A stretch of DNA of 64,000 bases, taken from contig NZ_VUOA01000006.1 in NCBI RefSeq assembly GCF_008386575.1, forward strand, positions 93,138 to 157,137, given 5' to 3'. The translations under genes and the position numbers were made by a program. This document shows, piece by piece, positions 1 to 8,663 of the stretch (position 1 is its first letter; the number at the start of each line of letters is the position of its first letter). Below the pieces are notes generated by a model. It did not search any database. It saw only the letters and a list, made by a program, of their open reading frames with translations, and was not told where the DNA came from. The DNA is from Salinarimonas soli. Lineage in GTDB: Bacteria > Pseudomonadota > Alphaproteobacteria > Rhizobiales > Beijerinckiaceae.

Positions 1-9
1 CACCCCCGG

Positions 10-33
10 CCCCTCTCCCATGCGGGAGAGGGG
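10..33. repeat. GC-rich hairpin (REP-like) at window edge
   Basis: A perfect 10-bp inverted repeat (CCCCTCTCCC / GGGAGAGGGG) with a 4-nt loop lies just beyond the stop of the sugar-binding protein gene. It resembles the palindromes of the element inside xdhC near 23.3-23.5 kb. It could act as a 3' mRNA-stabilising or terminator hairpin, but no T tract is visible, and the element may continue outside the window. Confidence 0.5.
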
Positions 34-50
34 AGACGCGGAGCAGCGCC

Positions 51-992
51 TCAGAACGGCGAGTTGGGGAAGTAGTGCTCCTTCGCGTTCTCCTTCGTGA
101 TCAGCTGGGCGTTGAGCACGTAGGTGCCGCGCATGGGGGCGTTGGAGTAGAAGTGCGCCGCCGTGACGCCCATGGCGGTGGAGATCATGGAGGGCGGGTA
201 GGAGACGTCAGCGGGGATCATCTTGTCGCCGTCCATGACGCGCTTGATCATCTCCTTCATGCCGGCGCCGCCGAGCACGAACTTGACGTCCTCGCGCTTG
301 GACTGGCGGATCGCCTCCATGACGCCGAGGGCCATGTCGTCGTCGGAGGCCCAGACCGCATCAATCTTCGGGTGCTTCTGGAGGAAGTCCTGCATCACCC
401 GGAAGGCGTCGTCCCGGTTCCAGTTGGCGTATTGCTTGTCGATCACCTTGACGCCCGAGCCCTCGAGCGCCTTCTCGAAGTTCGAGACCCGCTCCTCGTC
501 GATCACGGTCGGGATGCCGCGGAAGACCACGACGTTGCCGGATTTTAGGTTGTCGACGAAGTACTTGCCGGCGACGCGGCCGAATTCCGGGTTGTTGCCC
601 GCGACATAGACGTCCTGGATCGCCGGGTCCTTGAGTCCGCGGTCCACGACCGTGATGAAGGTGCCGCGCTTCTTGACCTCGCGGACGGGGTTCGTCAGCT
701 CGTCGGAGTTGAAGGGCAGCACCACGAGGGCGTCGACCTTCTGGGTCATGAGGTCCTCGAGCGCGTTGGCCTGCGCCGCGCCGTTCGGCGAGGTCTTCAC
801 GATCACCTTCAGCCCCGGATAGCCCTTCTCCAGGAGCTTCGCGGTCTCCTCGGCGTGGTAGACCACGCCGCCCGTCCAGCCGTGGGTCGCGGCGGGGATC
901 GAGACGGCGACCGTCACTGACTTCTGCTGCGCGAGCGCCGCGCCGGCGCTGAGCGCCAGGGCCGCAAGGCCCAATCCGATCGTCTTCTTCAT
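51..992 (-). CDS. Sugar ABC transporter substrate-binding protein (RbsB-like)
   Basis: Periplasmic binding protein of a ribose/xylose-type ABC importer, 313 aa. It begins with a Sec signal peptide (MKKTIGLGLAALALSAGAALAQ) cleaved near residue 20. A type I periplasmic-binding fold follows, with typical segments such as DALVVLPFNS and DAVWASDDDMALG. The ATG at 992 was chosen because it gives the signal peptide; a longer in-frame extension upstream runs into the permease gene and is not credible. It is the last gene of the ATPase-permease-binding protein operon, 89 nt after the permease. The substrate cannot be read from sequence, but an unphosphorylated sugar or polyol is likely. The family is certain. 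Confidence 0.93.
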   Translation of the reverse strand: MKKTIGLGLAALALSAGAALAQQKSVTVAVSIPAATHGWTGGVVYHAEETAKLLEKGYPGLKVIVKTSPNGAAQANALEDLMTQKVDALVVLPFNSDELTNPVREVKKRGTFITVVDRGLKDPAIQDVYVAGNNPEFGRVAGKYFVDNLKSGNVVVFRGIPTVIDEERVSNFEKALEGSGVKVIDKQYANWNRDDAFRVMQDFLQKHPKIDAVWASDDDMALGVMEAIRQSKREDVKFVLGGAGMKEMIKRVMDGDKMIPADVSYPPSMISTAMGVTAAHFYSNAPMRGTYVLNAQLITKENAKEHYFPNSPF

Positions 993-1053
993 CGTGTCCT
1001 CCCATACGTGAGCCGGATTGCCAGAGGACCGGCCGGCTCTTCTCCGGTGACCG

Positions 1054-1070
1054 GGCGGACGGCGTCCGCC
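1054..1070 (-). other. Intercistronic hairpin between permease and binding-protein genes
   Basis: A perfect 7-bp inverted repeat (GGCGGAC / GTCCGCC, 3-nt loop) is flanked by further GGCCGG/CCGGCC complementarity, in the gap between the permease stop and the binding-protein start. Such hairpins often set different mRNA stability for neighbouring ABC genes; that role here is inference. Confidence 0.4.
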
Positions 1071-1081
1071 GGCCGAAGGCG

Positions 1082-2134
1082 TCACCGCCTGCGCTGCAGG
1101 CTTCGCTGCACCAGCATGGCGACGATGATGATCGCGCCCTGAACCGCGCCCACGAGGTATTCGGAGACGAGGGACGAGAGCACCATGATGTTGGCGACAA
1201 GCTCCAGGATCACGGCACCCACCACGGTGCCCCAGATCCGGCCCGTGCCGCCCTTCAGCGCCGTGCCGCCGATCACCACGGCGGTGATGGCCTGGAGCTC
1301 CCAGAGGAGGCCGGTCGTGGGGGTGGCGGAGCCGAGCCGCGGCACGTAGACGAGCACCGCGATGCCGACGCACAGGCCCTGGATCGCGTAGGCCAGGATC
1401 CGCACGCGATCGATCGGCACACCCGAATAGCGCGCCACATCCTCGTTGGAGCCGAGCGCCACGATGTGACGCCCGAACGCCGTCTTGTAGAGCACGACGG
1501 CGCCGACGAGCGCGACCGCGAGGAAGACGACGATCGGGATCGGGATGCCGAGCAGCGTGCCGAAATAGACCGGGCGATAGGCCTCGCGCAGCTCGAAGCT
1601 GCGCATCGTAATGGTGCCGCCCGCTGCGAGCCATACGATGAGGGCGCGGAAGATCCCCATGGTGCCGAGCGTCACGATGAAGGGCTCGATCCGGCCATAG
1701 GTGACCACGAGCCCGTTCGCGAGCCCGCACAGCACGCTCAGGATCAGAGCTATCCCGACGCCCGCGACGAGGGCGCCCGTCGGCGAGGTGCCGACGATGC
1801 CGGAGAGCGCCGCGAGGAAGCCCGGCGTGGCCGCGCCCGGCGCTCCCACCGCGTTCATGACGAAGATCATCACCCCCGCCACGAGCGCCGCCATGGACCC
1901 GACCGATAGGTCAAGCCCGGCCGACGCGATCACGAAGGTGGCGCCCACCGCGATGATGGCGATGAAGGCCGAGCGCGTCGCCACGTTGACGAGGTTGTCG
2001 TAGGTCAGGAACCGGTCGCTCACCAGCGCGCCGAGCAGCAGGAGGGCTGCGAGCGCGATGAAGGGCGAGAGCGCCGTGAGGTCGGGCATCGTCCAGCGGC
2101 GGGCCGGTGCGGTGGCGAGCGCGGTGTCGGTCAT
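1082..2134 (-). CDS. Sugar ABC transporter permease (RbsC-like)
   Basis: Inner-membrane permease of the BPD_transp_2 family, 350 aa, with about ten hydrophobic segments after a short cytoplasmic N-terminus. Family hallmarks are visible: GLDLSVGSMAAL after the second membrane segment, YGRIEPFIVTLGTMGI in the middle, and GGTALKGGTGRIWGT near the C-terminus. The start ATG at 2134 overlaps the TGA stop of the upstream ATPase gene by 4 nt (ATGA), which favours translational coupling and decides the start. It forms the membrane channel for the sugar ABC importer with its two neighbours. Confidence 0.93.
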   Translation of the reverse strand: MTDTALATAPARRWTMPDLTALSPFIALAALLLLGALVSDRFLTYDNLVNVATRSAFIAIIAVGATFVIASAGLDLSVGSMAALVAGVMIFVMNAVGAPGAATPGFLAALSGIVGTSPTGALVAGVGIALILSVLCGLANGLVVTYGRIEPFIVTLGTMGIFRALIVWLAAGGTITMRSFELREAYRPVYFGTLLGIPIPIVVFLAVALVGAVVLYKTAFGRHIVALGSNEDVARYSGVPIDRVRILAYAIQGLCVGIAVLVYVPRLGSATPTTGLLWELQAITAVVIGGTALKGGTGRIWGTVVGAVILELVANIMVLSSLVSEYLVGAVQGAIIIVAMLVQRSLQRRR

Positions 2135-3684
2135 GCGTGTCCGGCGCGGGGCGCCGCTCCGTGGGTGGATCGGCCGGCGGCGATGCGGGCGGCGTCGTCC
2201 TCGTGGACGCCGGTCGCCAGGAACACGATGGCGTCCTCGGTGAGGTCCGCCCCGCCGACCTCGCCCGCGAGCCCTCCGTTGCGCATCACGAGCACGCGGT
2301 GGCACAGGCCGATGAGCTCGGGCATCTCGGAGGAGATCACCACCACCGAGCGCCCCTGCGCGCTCAAGCCGGCGATGAAGCGGTAGATCTGCTCCTTGGT
2401 GCCGATGTCGACGCCCCGGGTGGGCTCGTCGATGATCACGATGCGGGGCTCCAGGAGCATGATCTTGGCCAGGAGCAGCTTCTGCTGGTTGCCGCCCGAG
2501 AGCTGCGAGGCGAGGAGGTCGGGGCGCCGCGCCCGGATGTCGAACTCGCGGATGGCGCCGCTTAAGGCGCGCTCCTCGGCGCCGACGTCGATGATCGGCC
2601 CGCGGGTGAAGCGGTCGAGGGCCGCGAGGGTCAGGTTGGCGCGCAAGGACTGGCCGAGCAGGAGCCCCCTGCCCTTCCGGTCCTCGCTCACATAGGCGAC
2701 ACCCGCCGCGAAGGCCTGGGCGGCGTCGCGAAAGCGCATGGCGCGCCCGTCCACCTCGACCGCGCCCGAGAAAGGCCGGAGCCCCATGAGGCCCTCGAAC
2801 AGCTCGGTGCGGCCCGCGCCCACGAGCCCGCCGAAGCCGAGGATCTCGCCCCGGCGCAGACTGAACGACACCCCGTCCACGAAGCCCGGCACCCGCGCGT
2901 CCCGCACGGCGAGCACCGGATCGCCGCCCGCGAGCGGGGGCTTCTCGGGATAGAGCTTCGACATGTCCCGCCCCACCATGAGGCGGGCCATCTCGATGGG
3001 CTCGAGCCCCGCGATCTCGCGGGTCGCGACGAGGCGGCCGTCGCGCAGCACCGTGACCCGGTCGGCGATGGCCTTCACCTCGGGAAGGCGGTGGGAGATG
3101 TAGAGCACCGCCGTGCCGGAGGCGCGCAGGCGGCGGATCACGGCGAACAGCTTGTCGGCCTCGATGGGCGTCAGGACGGCGGTGGGCTCGTCGAAGATCA
3201 CCACGCGGTGGGGCACGAGGAGTGCGCGGGCGATCTGCACGAACTGGCGCTCGGCGATGGAGAGCCGGCGGACGAGGGTGTCGGGCGCGAGCGTGGAGCC
3301 GAGCTCCGCCAGGGCCTCGGCGGCGCGCCGGCGCATGGCGGCGTCGTCCACGAAGGGGCCGCGACGTACCTCACGCCCGAGGAACAGGTTCTGGGCGATC
3401 GTGAGGTCGTCGGCGAGCAGGATCTCCTGGTGGATCAGGACGATGCCGCGATGCTCAGCGTCGACGGGACCGCTCAGGGTGACGGGCTCGCCGTCGAGCA
3501 CCAGGCCGCCCTTCGTCGGCGGCAGGTGCCCCGAGAGGACCCGCATGAGCGTGGACTTGCCCGCGCCGTTCTCGCCGATGACGGCGTGAACCTCGCCCGG
3601 GTCGAGGCTCAGCACGACGTCGCTCAGGACCTCGACGGGCCCGAACGATTTCGACACGCGATCCGCACGCAGAACAGGCGCCAT
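2131..3684 (-). CDS. Sugar ABC transporter ATP-binding protein, two NBDs (RbsA/MglA-like)
   Basis: Cytoplasmic ATPase of about 517 aa with two tandem nucleotide-binding domains. Domain 1 has an intact Walker A (GENGAGKSTLMRVL), an LSIAERQ signature and Walker B VVIFDEPTAVL. Domain 2 has the degenerate Walker A typical of the RbsA/MglA second half (GLVGAGRTELFEGL), signature LSGGNQQKL and Walker B IVIIDEPTRGVD. The ATG at 3684 was taken as the start; an in-frame GTG six bases upstream is also possible. It is the first gene of the sugar operon, downstream of the LacI-type operator at 3825-3838. Confidence 0.93.
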   Translation of the reverse strand: MAPVLRADRVSKSFGPVEVLSDVVLSLDPGEVHAVIGENGAGKSTLMRVLSGHLPPTKGGLVLDGEPVTLSGPVDAEHRGIVLIHQEILLADDLTIAQNLFLGREVRRGPFVDDAAMRRRAAEALAELGSTLAPDTLVRRLSIAERQFVQIARALLVPHRVVIFDEPTAVLTPIEADKLFAVIRRLRASGTAVLYISHRLPEVKAIADRVTVLRDGRLVATREIAGLEPIEMARLMVGRDMSKLYPEKPPLAGGDPVLAVRDARVPGFVDGVSFSLRRGEILGFGGLVGAGRTELFEGLMGLRPFSGAVEVDGRAMRFRDAAQAFAAGVAYVSEDRKGRGLLLGQSLRANLTLAALDRFTRGPIIDVGAEERALSGAIREFDIRARRPDLLASQLSGGNQQKLLLAKIMLLEPRIVIIDEPTRGVDIGTKEQIYRFIAGLSAQGRSVVVISSEMPELIGLCHRVLVMRNGGLAGEVGGADLTEDAIVFLATGVHEDDAARIAAGRSTHGAAPRAGHA

Positions 3685-3735
3685 GGGCACCCCGCGAAAG
3701 ACTTGAAGTTGGAACGAACGTGACGGCGAACGGCG

Positions 3736-3762
3736 TCAGCCGATGGGAGTCGGGTCGGTCAT
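3736..3762 (-). other. Possible 8-codon leader ORF upstream of the sugar ABC operon
   Basis: On the minus strand a strong Shine-Dalgarno (GAGGAGG) lies about 7 nt before an ATG that opens an 8-residue frame (MTDPTPIG) ending in TGA. It lies between the operator and the ATPase gene and stops about 50 nt before the ATPase start. A good ribosome binding site here, with only a weak one at the ATPase start, suggests a leader peptide or ribosome-loading site. This is inference from spacing and SD quality only. Confidence 0.3.
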
Positions 3763-3824
3763 GGCTTTCCTCCTCTGGGCGCCGCCCTCTTGCCGGGGCG
3801 TTCGTCTCATCGTTTCGGTGACGA

Positions 3825-3838
3825 TGTAAACGATTACA
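3825..3838. promoter_or_regulatory. LacI-family operator
   Basis: TGTAAACGATTACA is a 14-bp near-perfect palindrome with the central CpG typical of LacI/GalR-family operators; only one symmetric position mismatches. It lies in the intergenic region between the sugar ABC operon and the divergent LacI-type regulator gene, about 44 bp from the regulator start. It overlaps the predicted start site of the minus-strand promoter. It is the obvious binding site for the neighbouring regulator and could control both directions. Confidence 0.75.
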
Positions 3839-3844
3839 AAAATG

Positions 3845-3873
3845 AGTTTGTTGCCAGTGCGGAGTTCTGTCAA
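3845..3873 (-). promoter_or_regulatory. Candidate sigma-70 promoter of the sugar ABC operon
   Basis: On the minus strand a perfect TTGACA (3873 to 3868) is followed after 17 nt by a weak -10 (CAAACT, 3850 to 3845). The expected transcription start would fall at about 3838, directly on the operator, which fits repression by the LacI protein. The -10 matches only half of consensus, so confidence is moderate. Confidence 0.4.
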
Positions 3874-3881
3874 ATGGAAAG

Positions 3882-4976
3882 ATGAGCCGTCCCCCCCTCC
3901 CCTCCGAGAGCCCGCCCTCCGCCCCGCCTGAGCAACCCCAGCGGGCGGCGCGCATCGAGGACGTGGCGCGGATCGCAGGCGTCTCGACGGCCACCGTGAG
4001 CCGTGCCTTGAGCGACCCCGAGCGGGTATCGCCCAAGGCACGGGCGCGGGTCATGGAGGCGGTGGCGCAGGTGGGCTACCTGCCGAATCAGGCGGCACGC
4101 TCCCTGCGCTCGCAGAAGAGCCGGATGGTGCTTGTCGTGCTGCCGGACCTGTCCAACGTGTTCTTCTCCCGCATTCTCCAGGGCATCGAGGACGTGCTGT
4201 TCGAGGCGGGCTACGGCATGATCATCGGCAATCTCGACGGATCGCCGGAGAAGGAGGCGCGATTCGCCGCCTTCATGGCGACCGGCCTCGTCGACGGCGC
4301 GATCCTGCTCAACGGCCACCTCGTGGGCCAGACCCGCGACGGGCAGGGCAGCCCGGCCCCTCTCTCGGTGCCGCTGGTCGCCCTGTGCGAGGCCATTCCC
4401 CACGCCGGCATCCCCCAGATCGAGATCGACAACCGGGGCGCCGCCCGGGCCGCCACGCTCTACCTCGCCCGCCAGGGTCACGGCCGGATCGCCTATGTGA
4501 CGGGCCCTGCCGGAAACAGCCTGGAGCGCGAACGATTCGCGGGCTACCGCGACGGGCTGGAGCAATCAGGCCTCCCCTTCGACGCGGAGCTCGTGGTGCC
4601 GGGCGACTACACCCTCGCCTCGGGCGCGGCCGCGGCGGAGGCGCTGCTGCGGCTCAAGCGCAGGCCCGGCGCGGTCTTCTGCTCCAGCGACGAGATGGCG
4701 ATCGGCCTCGTGGGAGGCCTCGCGGCGGAGGGGATCGAGGTTCCGGACGGGATGTCCGTGGTGGGCTTCGACGACATCGAGTTCGCGGCCATGGCCCGCC
4801 CGTCCCTCACCACGATCCACCAGCCCCGGCGCGAGCTCGGACGCACGGGCGCGCGCGTGCTTCTCGATCTCCTGGCGGGCCGCAGGGCTCCCGCTCACGT
4901 GCGGCTCGAGACGAAGCTCGTCGAACGCCTGAGCACCAGGCCCGCGGGCGGGCGAAGCGTCACGGGATCGGGCTGA
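3882..4976 (+). CDS. LacI-family transcriptional regulator
   Basis: 364-aa repressor. A short Pro-rich N-terminus is followed by the LacI helix-turn-helix and hinge (residues 24-80: RIEDVARIAGVSTATVSRAL ... YLPNQAARSL). A periplasmic-binding-like effector domain follows, with segments such as CSSDEMAIG and VVGFDDIEFAAM. It is divergent from the sugar ABC operon with a clear LacI-type operator between them, so it most likely represses that operon until its sugar binds. Autoregulation is plausible because the operator is also close to its own start. The effector sugar is unknown. Confidence 0.92.
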   Translation: MSRPPLPSESPPSAPPEQPQRAARIEDVARIAGVSTATVSRALSDPERVSPKARARVMEAVAQVGYLPNQAARSLRSQKSRMVLVVLPDLSNVFFSRILQGIEDVLFEAGYGMIIGNLDGSPEKEARFAAFMATGLVDGAILLNGHLVGQTRDGQGSPAPLSVPLVALCEAIPHAGIPQIEIDNRGAARAATLYLARQGHGRIAYVTGPAGNSLERERFAGYRDGLEQSGLPFDAELVVPGDYTLASGAAAAEALLRLKRRPGAVFCSSDEMAIGLVGGLAAEGIEVPDGMSVVGFDDIEFAAMARPSLTTIHQPRRELGRTGARVLLDLLAGRRAPAHVRLETKLVERLSTRPAGGRSVTGSG

Positions 4977-5131
4977 CCGCTGGCGGGACCGCCGCCCGGT
5001 CGTCATGGACTCGAGACCACGAGGGGCGATGGACCTGGCCGCAGCCACCTCTCGCCTACCGCCCTCCATCATGACAAAAGGAACGCACCAGGAGCGATTC
5101 GGCGCGCCAGCCCACCCTTCGAAAGTGTCCC

Positions 5132-6352
5132 ATGAGCCCGGCCGACGATGCCGCCTCGGCGCCGCCGACACCCGGTCCCCGGGTGGTGACGACGGCGCTC
5201 GGGATCACGCAGATCCTCGGCTTCGGCTCGACTTATTACCTGCCGGCGGTTCTGGCGAAACCTATCGCCGCGGACACGGGCTGGCCCTTGTCCCTCGTGG
5301 TCGGCGCGTTCTCGTTCGGGCTTCTCGTGTCGGGCCTCGTGTCGCCCCATGTCGGGCGGACCATCGACCGTTTCGGCGGGCGCCCGGTCCTGGCGGCGAG
5401 CTCATGCCTCATCGCCGCCGGCCAGGCGACGCTGGGCCTCGCGGGCGCGCTTCCCGTCTACGTCCTGGGCTGGCTCATCCTCGGCGCCGGCATGGGGGCG
5501 GGCCTTTACGACGCTGCGTTCGCCACCCTGGGCCGCCTCTACGGCGAGGCGGCGCGGCGCGCGATCATCGGCGTGACGCTGTGGGGCGGGCTTGCCAGCA
5601 CGGTCTGCTGGCCGCTCAGCGCCTATCTGGTCGAGACGCTCGGCTGGCGCGGCGCGTGCCTCGTCTATGCCGCCATCCAGCTCACGGTCTCCCTGCCGAT
5701 CCACTGGCTGCTCGTGCCGCGGCGGGTTCCCGTCGTGGAGCACGCGCGCGACACGCAGGCGGACGAGGTGCGGATCGACCGCTGGCGGCGGCGCGCCCTC
5801 GTCCTTCTCGGCGGCGGCCTGGTGATCGGGTCGGTGATCACCTCCGTGATCGCCGTCCACCTGCTCACCCTGCTCCAGGCCCGCGGCCTGGATCTCGCCA
5901 CCGCGGTGGCGCTCGGCGCCCTCGTGGGTCCCGCGCAGGTGGCCTCCCGCATGGTCGAGATGACGGTGGGGATCCGCCTCCACCCGCTCTGGACCATGAC
6001 CGCGTCGGTCGTGCTCATGACGCTCGGCCTCCTGCTCCTCGCCGTCATCCCGCAGGCCGGGATCGCGCTCGTGCTCTATGGCGCCGGCAACGGCGTCTAT
6101 TCCATTGCGCGCGGGACGGTGCCGCTCGCCCTGTTCGGCCGCAGGGGATACGGCGCGCTCATCGGGCGGCTCGCCATGCCTGCGCTGCTCGCGGCCGCCC
6201 TCTCTCCCTCGCTCGGGGCGTACCTCATCGAGATCGGCGGACCGGGCGCGCTGCTCGGGGTCCTCGTGGCCGCGTCGGCGCTCAACGTCGTTCTCGTGCT
6301 CGCCTTGCGCGTGACCGCGAAACGGATCGCGCCCGTCGAGGTATCACCTTGA
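5132..6352 (+). CDS. MFS transporter
   Basis: 406-aa major facilitator superfamily permease with about twelve hydrophobic segments in two halves. A cytoplasmic loop rich in charged residues (around residues 190-215) separates the halves. The MFS motif A region appears as GRTIDRFGGRP after the second helix. It is co-oriented with the LacI gene but separated by about 155 bp, so it may have its own promoter. The substrate is not identifiable from sequence, and no enzyme lies next to it to suggest one. Confidence 0.85.
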   Translation: MSPADDAASAPPTPGPRVVTTALGITQILGFGSTYYLPAVLAKPIAADTGWPLSLVVGAFSFGLLVSGLVSPHVGRTIDRFGGRPVLAASSCLIAAGQATLGLAGALPVYVLGWLILGAGMGAGLYDAAFATLGRLYGEAARRAIIGVTLWGGLASTVCWPLSAYLVETLGWRGACLVYAAIQLTVSLPIHWLLVPRRVPVVEHARDTQADEVRIDRWRRRALVLLGGGLVIGSVITSVIAVHLLTLLQARGLDLATAVALGALVGPAQVASRMVEMTVGIRLHPLWTMTASVVLMTLGLLLLAVIPQAGIALVLYGAGNGVYSIARGTVPLALFGRRGYGALIGRLAMPALLAAALSPSLGAYLIEIGGPGALLGVLVAASALNVVLVLALRVTAKRIAPVEVSP

Positions 6353-6476
6353 GCCTGGAGCCCGCGCCGCGTGCAAAACGGCCTTTCGCGATCCTGCCGG
6401 AGCGTATTCGATTCACATACCTTTAGGTGATTTGCGTCAAATTGAGCTGAGTCGAACGCTCAATTGGCGAGCCCCC

Positions 6477-7484
6477 ATGATCGAGCAGCTGGCCGTCCTC
6501 GCTTCCAGTGCGTCACCCGACCACCGGCGGGCTCTTCTTCATGCGGTAACCGACCTCTTCCTCGTGGACGTGGACCCGAGCGAGACGGTGAAGGAGGACT
6601 ACGCCCGCATCGCGACCCACTCCCTCGACGGGCTCAAATCGCAGGACCGCGTGAGCTACGCCGAGCGCGTCGCCGCGAGCCCGACCCTGCCGCGGACGGT
6701 CGCGACCCGCCTCGCGAGCGACGACGACGCGGGCGTGGCGCGGCTCGTCCTGACGCTCTCGCCGGTTCTCACCGACGCGGACCTGGCCTCCATCGCCGTC
6801 ACGCATTCCCAGGCTCACCTTGCGGCCATCGCCGAGCGCGCGACGCTGTCGGAGACCGTGACCGAGGTGCTCGTGGAGCGCGGCGATGCGCAGGTCCTGC
6901 GCACCGTCAGCGGCAACGAGGGCGCGGCCTTCTCCGACAGCGGCCTCTCGCGGCTCATGGAGCGCGGCGCGTCCGACGGGCAGATCGCCCGCAACCTCCA
7001 GGATCGGGCCTCGCGCCTGCCCGCCGAGCAGGCCCAGCGCGTGCTCCGGATCGCGCAGGCCACCGCTCAGGCGAGCGCCGTCGGGGCGCAGCCCCTGGCG
7101 CGGCAGGCCCGCGAGCGGCGGCTCGAAGTGCGCCTTCTCCTCGCCGACCTGCGGGACGGCCGCACCACCATCGACGAGGTGCTGCTCACCCTCGCCGAGC
7201 AGGACCGCGCCTTCGACCTCGCCCAGGCCCTGGGCTCGGTGGCCGACATCACGAGCGCCCAGGTGCTGCGTGCCCTGCTCCAGCACGACGTCACGGGCAT
7301 TGCCGTGGCGTGCCGGGCCGCGGGAGCCACGCAGGCGGGCTTTGCCGGGATCCTGACCCTGCGCGCCCAGCGCCTGGGCCTCTCGGCCCAGCGCATCCAG
7401 ACGGAGCGGGCAGCCTATGCCGCCGTGACGCCCGAACTCTCGGAACGGGCCATGCGGTTCCTGAAGGTGCGCACGAAGCTCTAG
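6477..7484 (+). CDS. DUF2336 domain-containing protein
   Basis: 335-aa soluble, Ala/Leu/Arg-rich, largely helical protein matching the DUF2336 family that is widespread in Alphaproteobacteria. The family has HEAT-like repeats and unknown function, and some members sit with sensory or cell-cycle genes. The ATG at 6477 (MIEQLAVLASSASPDHRRAL) gives the usual N-terminus; a TTG 45 nt upstream is in frame but unlikely. It converges with the LuxR-type gene, leaving only 9 nt between the stops. No catalytic motif is visible. Confidence 0.8.
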   Translation: MIEQLAVLASSASPDHRRALLHAVTDLFLVDVDPSETVKEDYARIATHSLDGLKSQDRVSYAERVAASPTLPRTVATRLASDDDAGVARLVLTLSPVLTDADLASIAVTHSQAHLAAIAERATLSETVTEVLVERGDAQVLRTVSGNEGAAFSDSGLSRLMERGASDGQIARNLQDRASRLPAEQAQRVLRIAQATAQASAVGAQPLARQARERRLEVRLLLADLRDGRTTIDEVLLTLAEQDRAFDLAQALGSVADITSAQVLRALLQHDVTGIAVACRAAGATQAGFAGILTLRAQRLGLSAQRIQTERAAYAAVTPELSERAMRFLKVRTKL

Positions 7485-7493
7485 GCGGCTCTC

Positions 7494-8663
7494 CTAAAGC
7501 GGCGCCTGGAGCGAGGCGACGCGCCCCACGAGGCCCACGAGCTCCGACTGGCGGCTCGTCTGCGTCTTGGCGAACACGTTGGCGAGCTGGGTTCGCGTGG
7601 TCGAATGGGCGACGCCCAGCGCATCCGCCGCCTCCTTCAGCGACAGGCCCCGTCGCAACTGGTCGACGAGGCGCGTCTCCGCCGCCGTGAGGTCGTAGAG
7701 CGAGGCGAGAAGCGTGCCGAGCGGACGGTCGGTGGTGTCGCCGACGCCGACGAGCGCCACGAGGCTCGTCCCCGGGCTCGCGTCGGCAAGGGCATGCGCG
7801 CCGGGCAGCGGGCAGACGAGGAGCCGCAGGGGCGGCTTGGGATCGGGCCTCGGAACCGCGATGCCCATGGCGCCGCAAGGTTCGTGACCGGCCTTCCCGC
7901 GCCCCAGGCGACGGTCGTGGCCGAAGACCGCCGCGATGCAGGCGTTGAGCCGGCCCTCGTCGGCGGCCCGGGGCAGGGAGAGGCGGCCGCCGCGAAGGCT
8001 CAGGGCGCCCTGCCGGGAGAGAGCCCGCGCGGCCTCGTTGGCCAGGACCACCTGGCCGCCGCCGTTGCAGAGGATCACCGGATTGTCGAGGGACTCCACG
8101 AAGGCTGCCGCTCCTTGAGCGACGCCGGCCGCCTGCCGCAGCGCCTTGTGGATGTGGAAGCTGCGCCGGAAATGCGGGAGGAGGAGCGAGAACCGGTCGG
8201 CATGCACGGCCGTGAACGGCCCCGCCGCGCGCGAGCGCATGACGGTCAGGGTCGCGATCGTCGTCTCGTCGCGCACCACCACGGCGGCGATCTGCCGGCG
8301 GATCTCGAGGGGATCGAGGAAGTCGCGGACGATGGGCGAGGCGTCGAAGCCGGGCGGTTCCATCTCGTGGTCGAGCCAGACCCTGCCCTCGCTTGCCAGG
8401 AACAGCTTGCGCCGCGGATCGGTGGCGCCGTGGGCGGCGAGGAAGTCCGTCAGATCCGCCTCGTCCCGATTGGGCGTGAGCGCGTAGTAATAGTCGCCGT
8501 CCCACCGCGAGCGGGTGTGGTCGCCGACCACGACCTGCCCCACCTCGGCGTCGAGATAGGTGCAGATGGGCCCGAGCAGGCCCGGCCATTCGCGCGGATC
8601 CCCCGATCCCGCATAGAGGGCATCGATGATGTCGCTCAGGCGGCTCTCGGAGACGGACGACAT
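7494..8663 (-). CDS. LuxR-family transcriptional regulator
   Basis: 389-aa regulator with a C-terminal LuxR-type helix-turn-helix (LTAAETRLVDQLRRGLSLKE through LGVAHSTTRTQLANVFAKT). The long N-terminal region, about 300 residues, has a PAS-like middle part (DNPVILCNGGGQVVLANEAA) but no receiver domain or autoinducer-binding signature. The ATG at 8663 has a good SD (GAGGTG, 5 nt spacing), so it was preferred over an upstream ATG 81 nt earlier. It could bind a small ligand or protein. Target genes are unknown, and no obvious partner lies alongside. Confidence 0.82.
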   Translation of the reverse strand: MSSVSESRLSDIIDALYAGSGDPREWPGLLGPICTYLDAEVGQVVVGDHTRSRWDGDYYYALTPNRDEADLTDFLAAHGATDPRRKLFLASEGRVWLDHEMEPPGFDASPIVRDFLDPLEIRRQIAAVVVRDETTIATLTVMRSRAAGPFTAVHADRFSLLLPHFRRSFHIHKALRQAAGVAQGAAAFVESLDNPVILCNGGGQVVLANEAARALSRQGALSLRGGRLSLPRAADEGRLNACIAAVFGHDRRLGRGKAGHEPCGAMGIAVPRPDPKPPLRLLVCPLPGAHALADASPGTSLVALVGVGDTTDRPLGTLLASLYDLTAAETRLVDQLRRGLSLKEAADALGVAHSTTRTQLANVFAKTQTSRQSELVGLVGRVASLQAPL

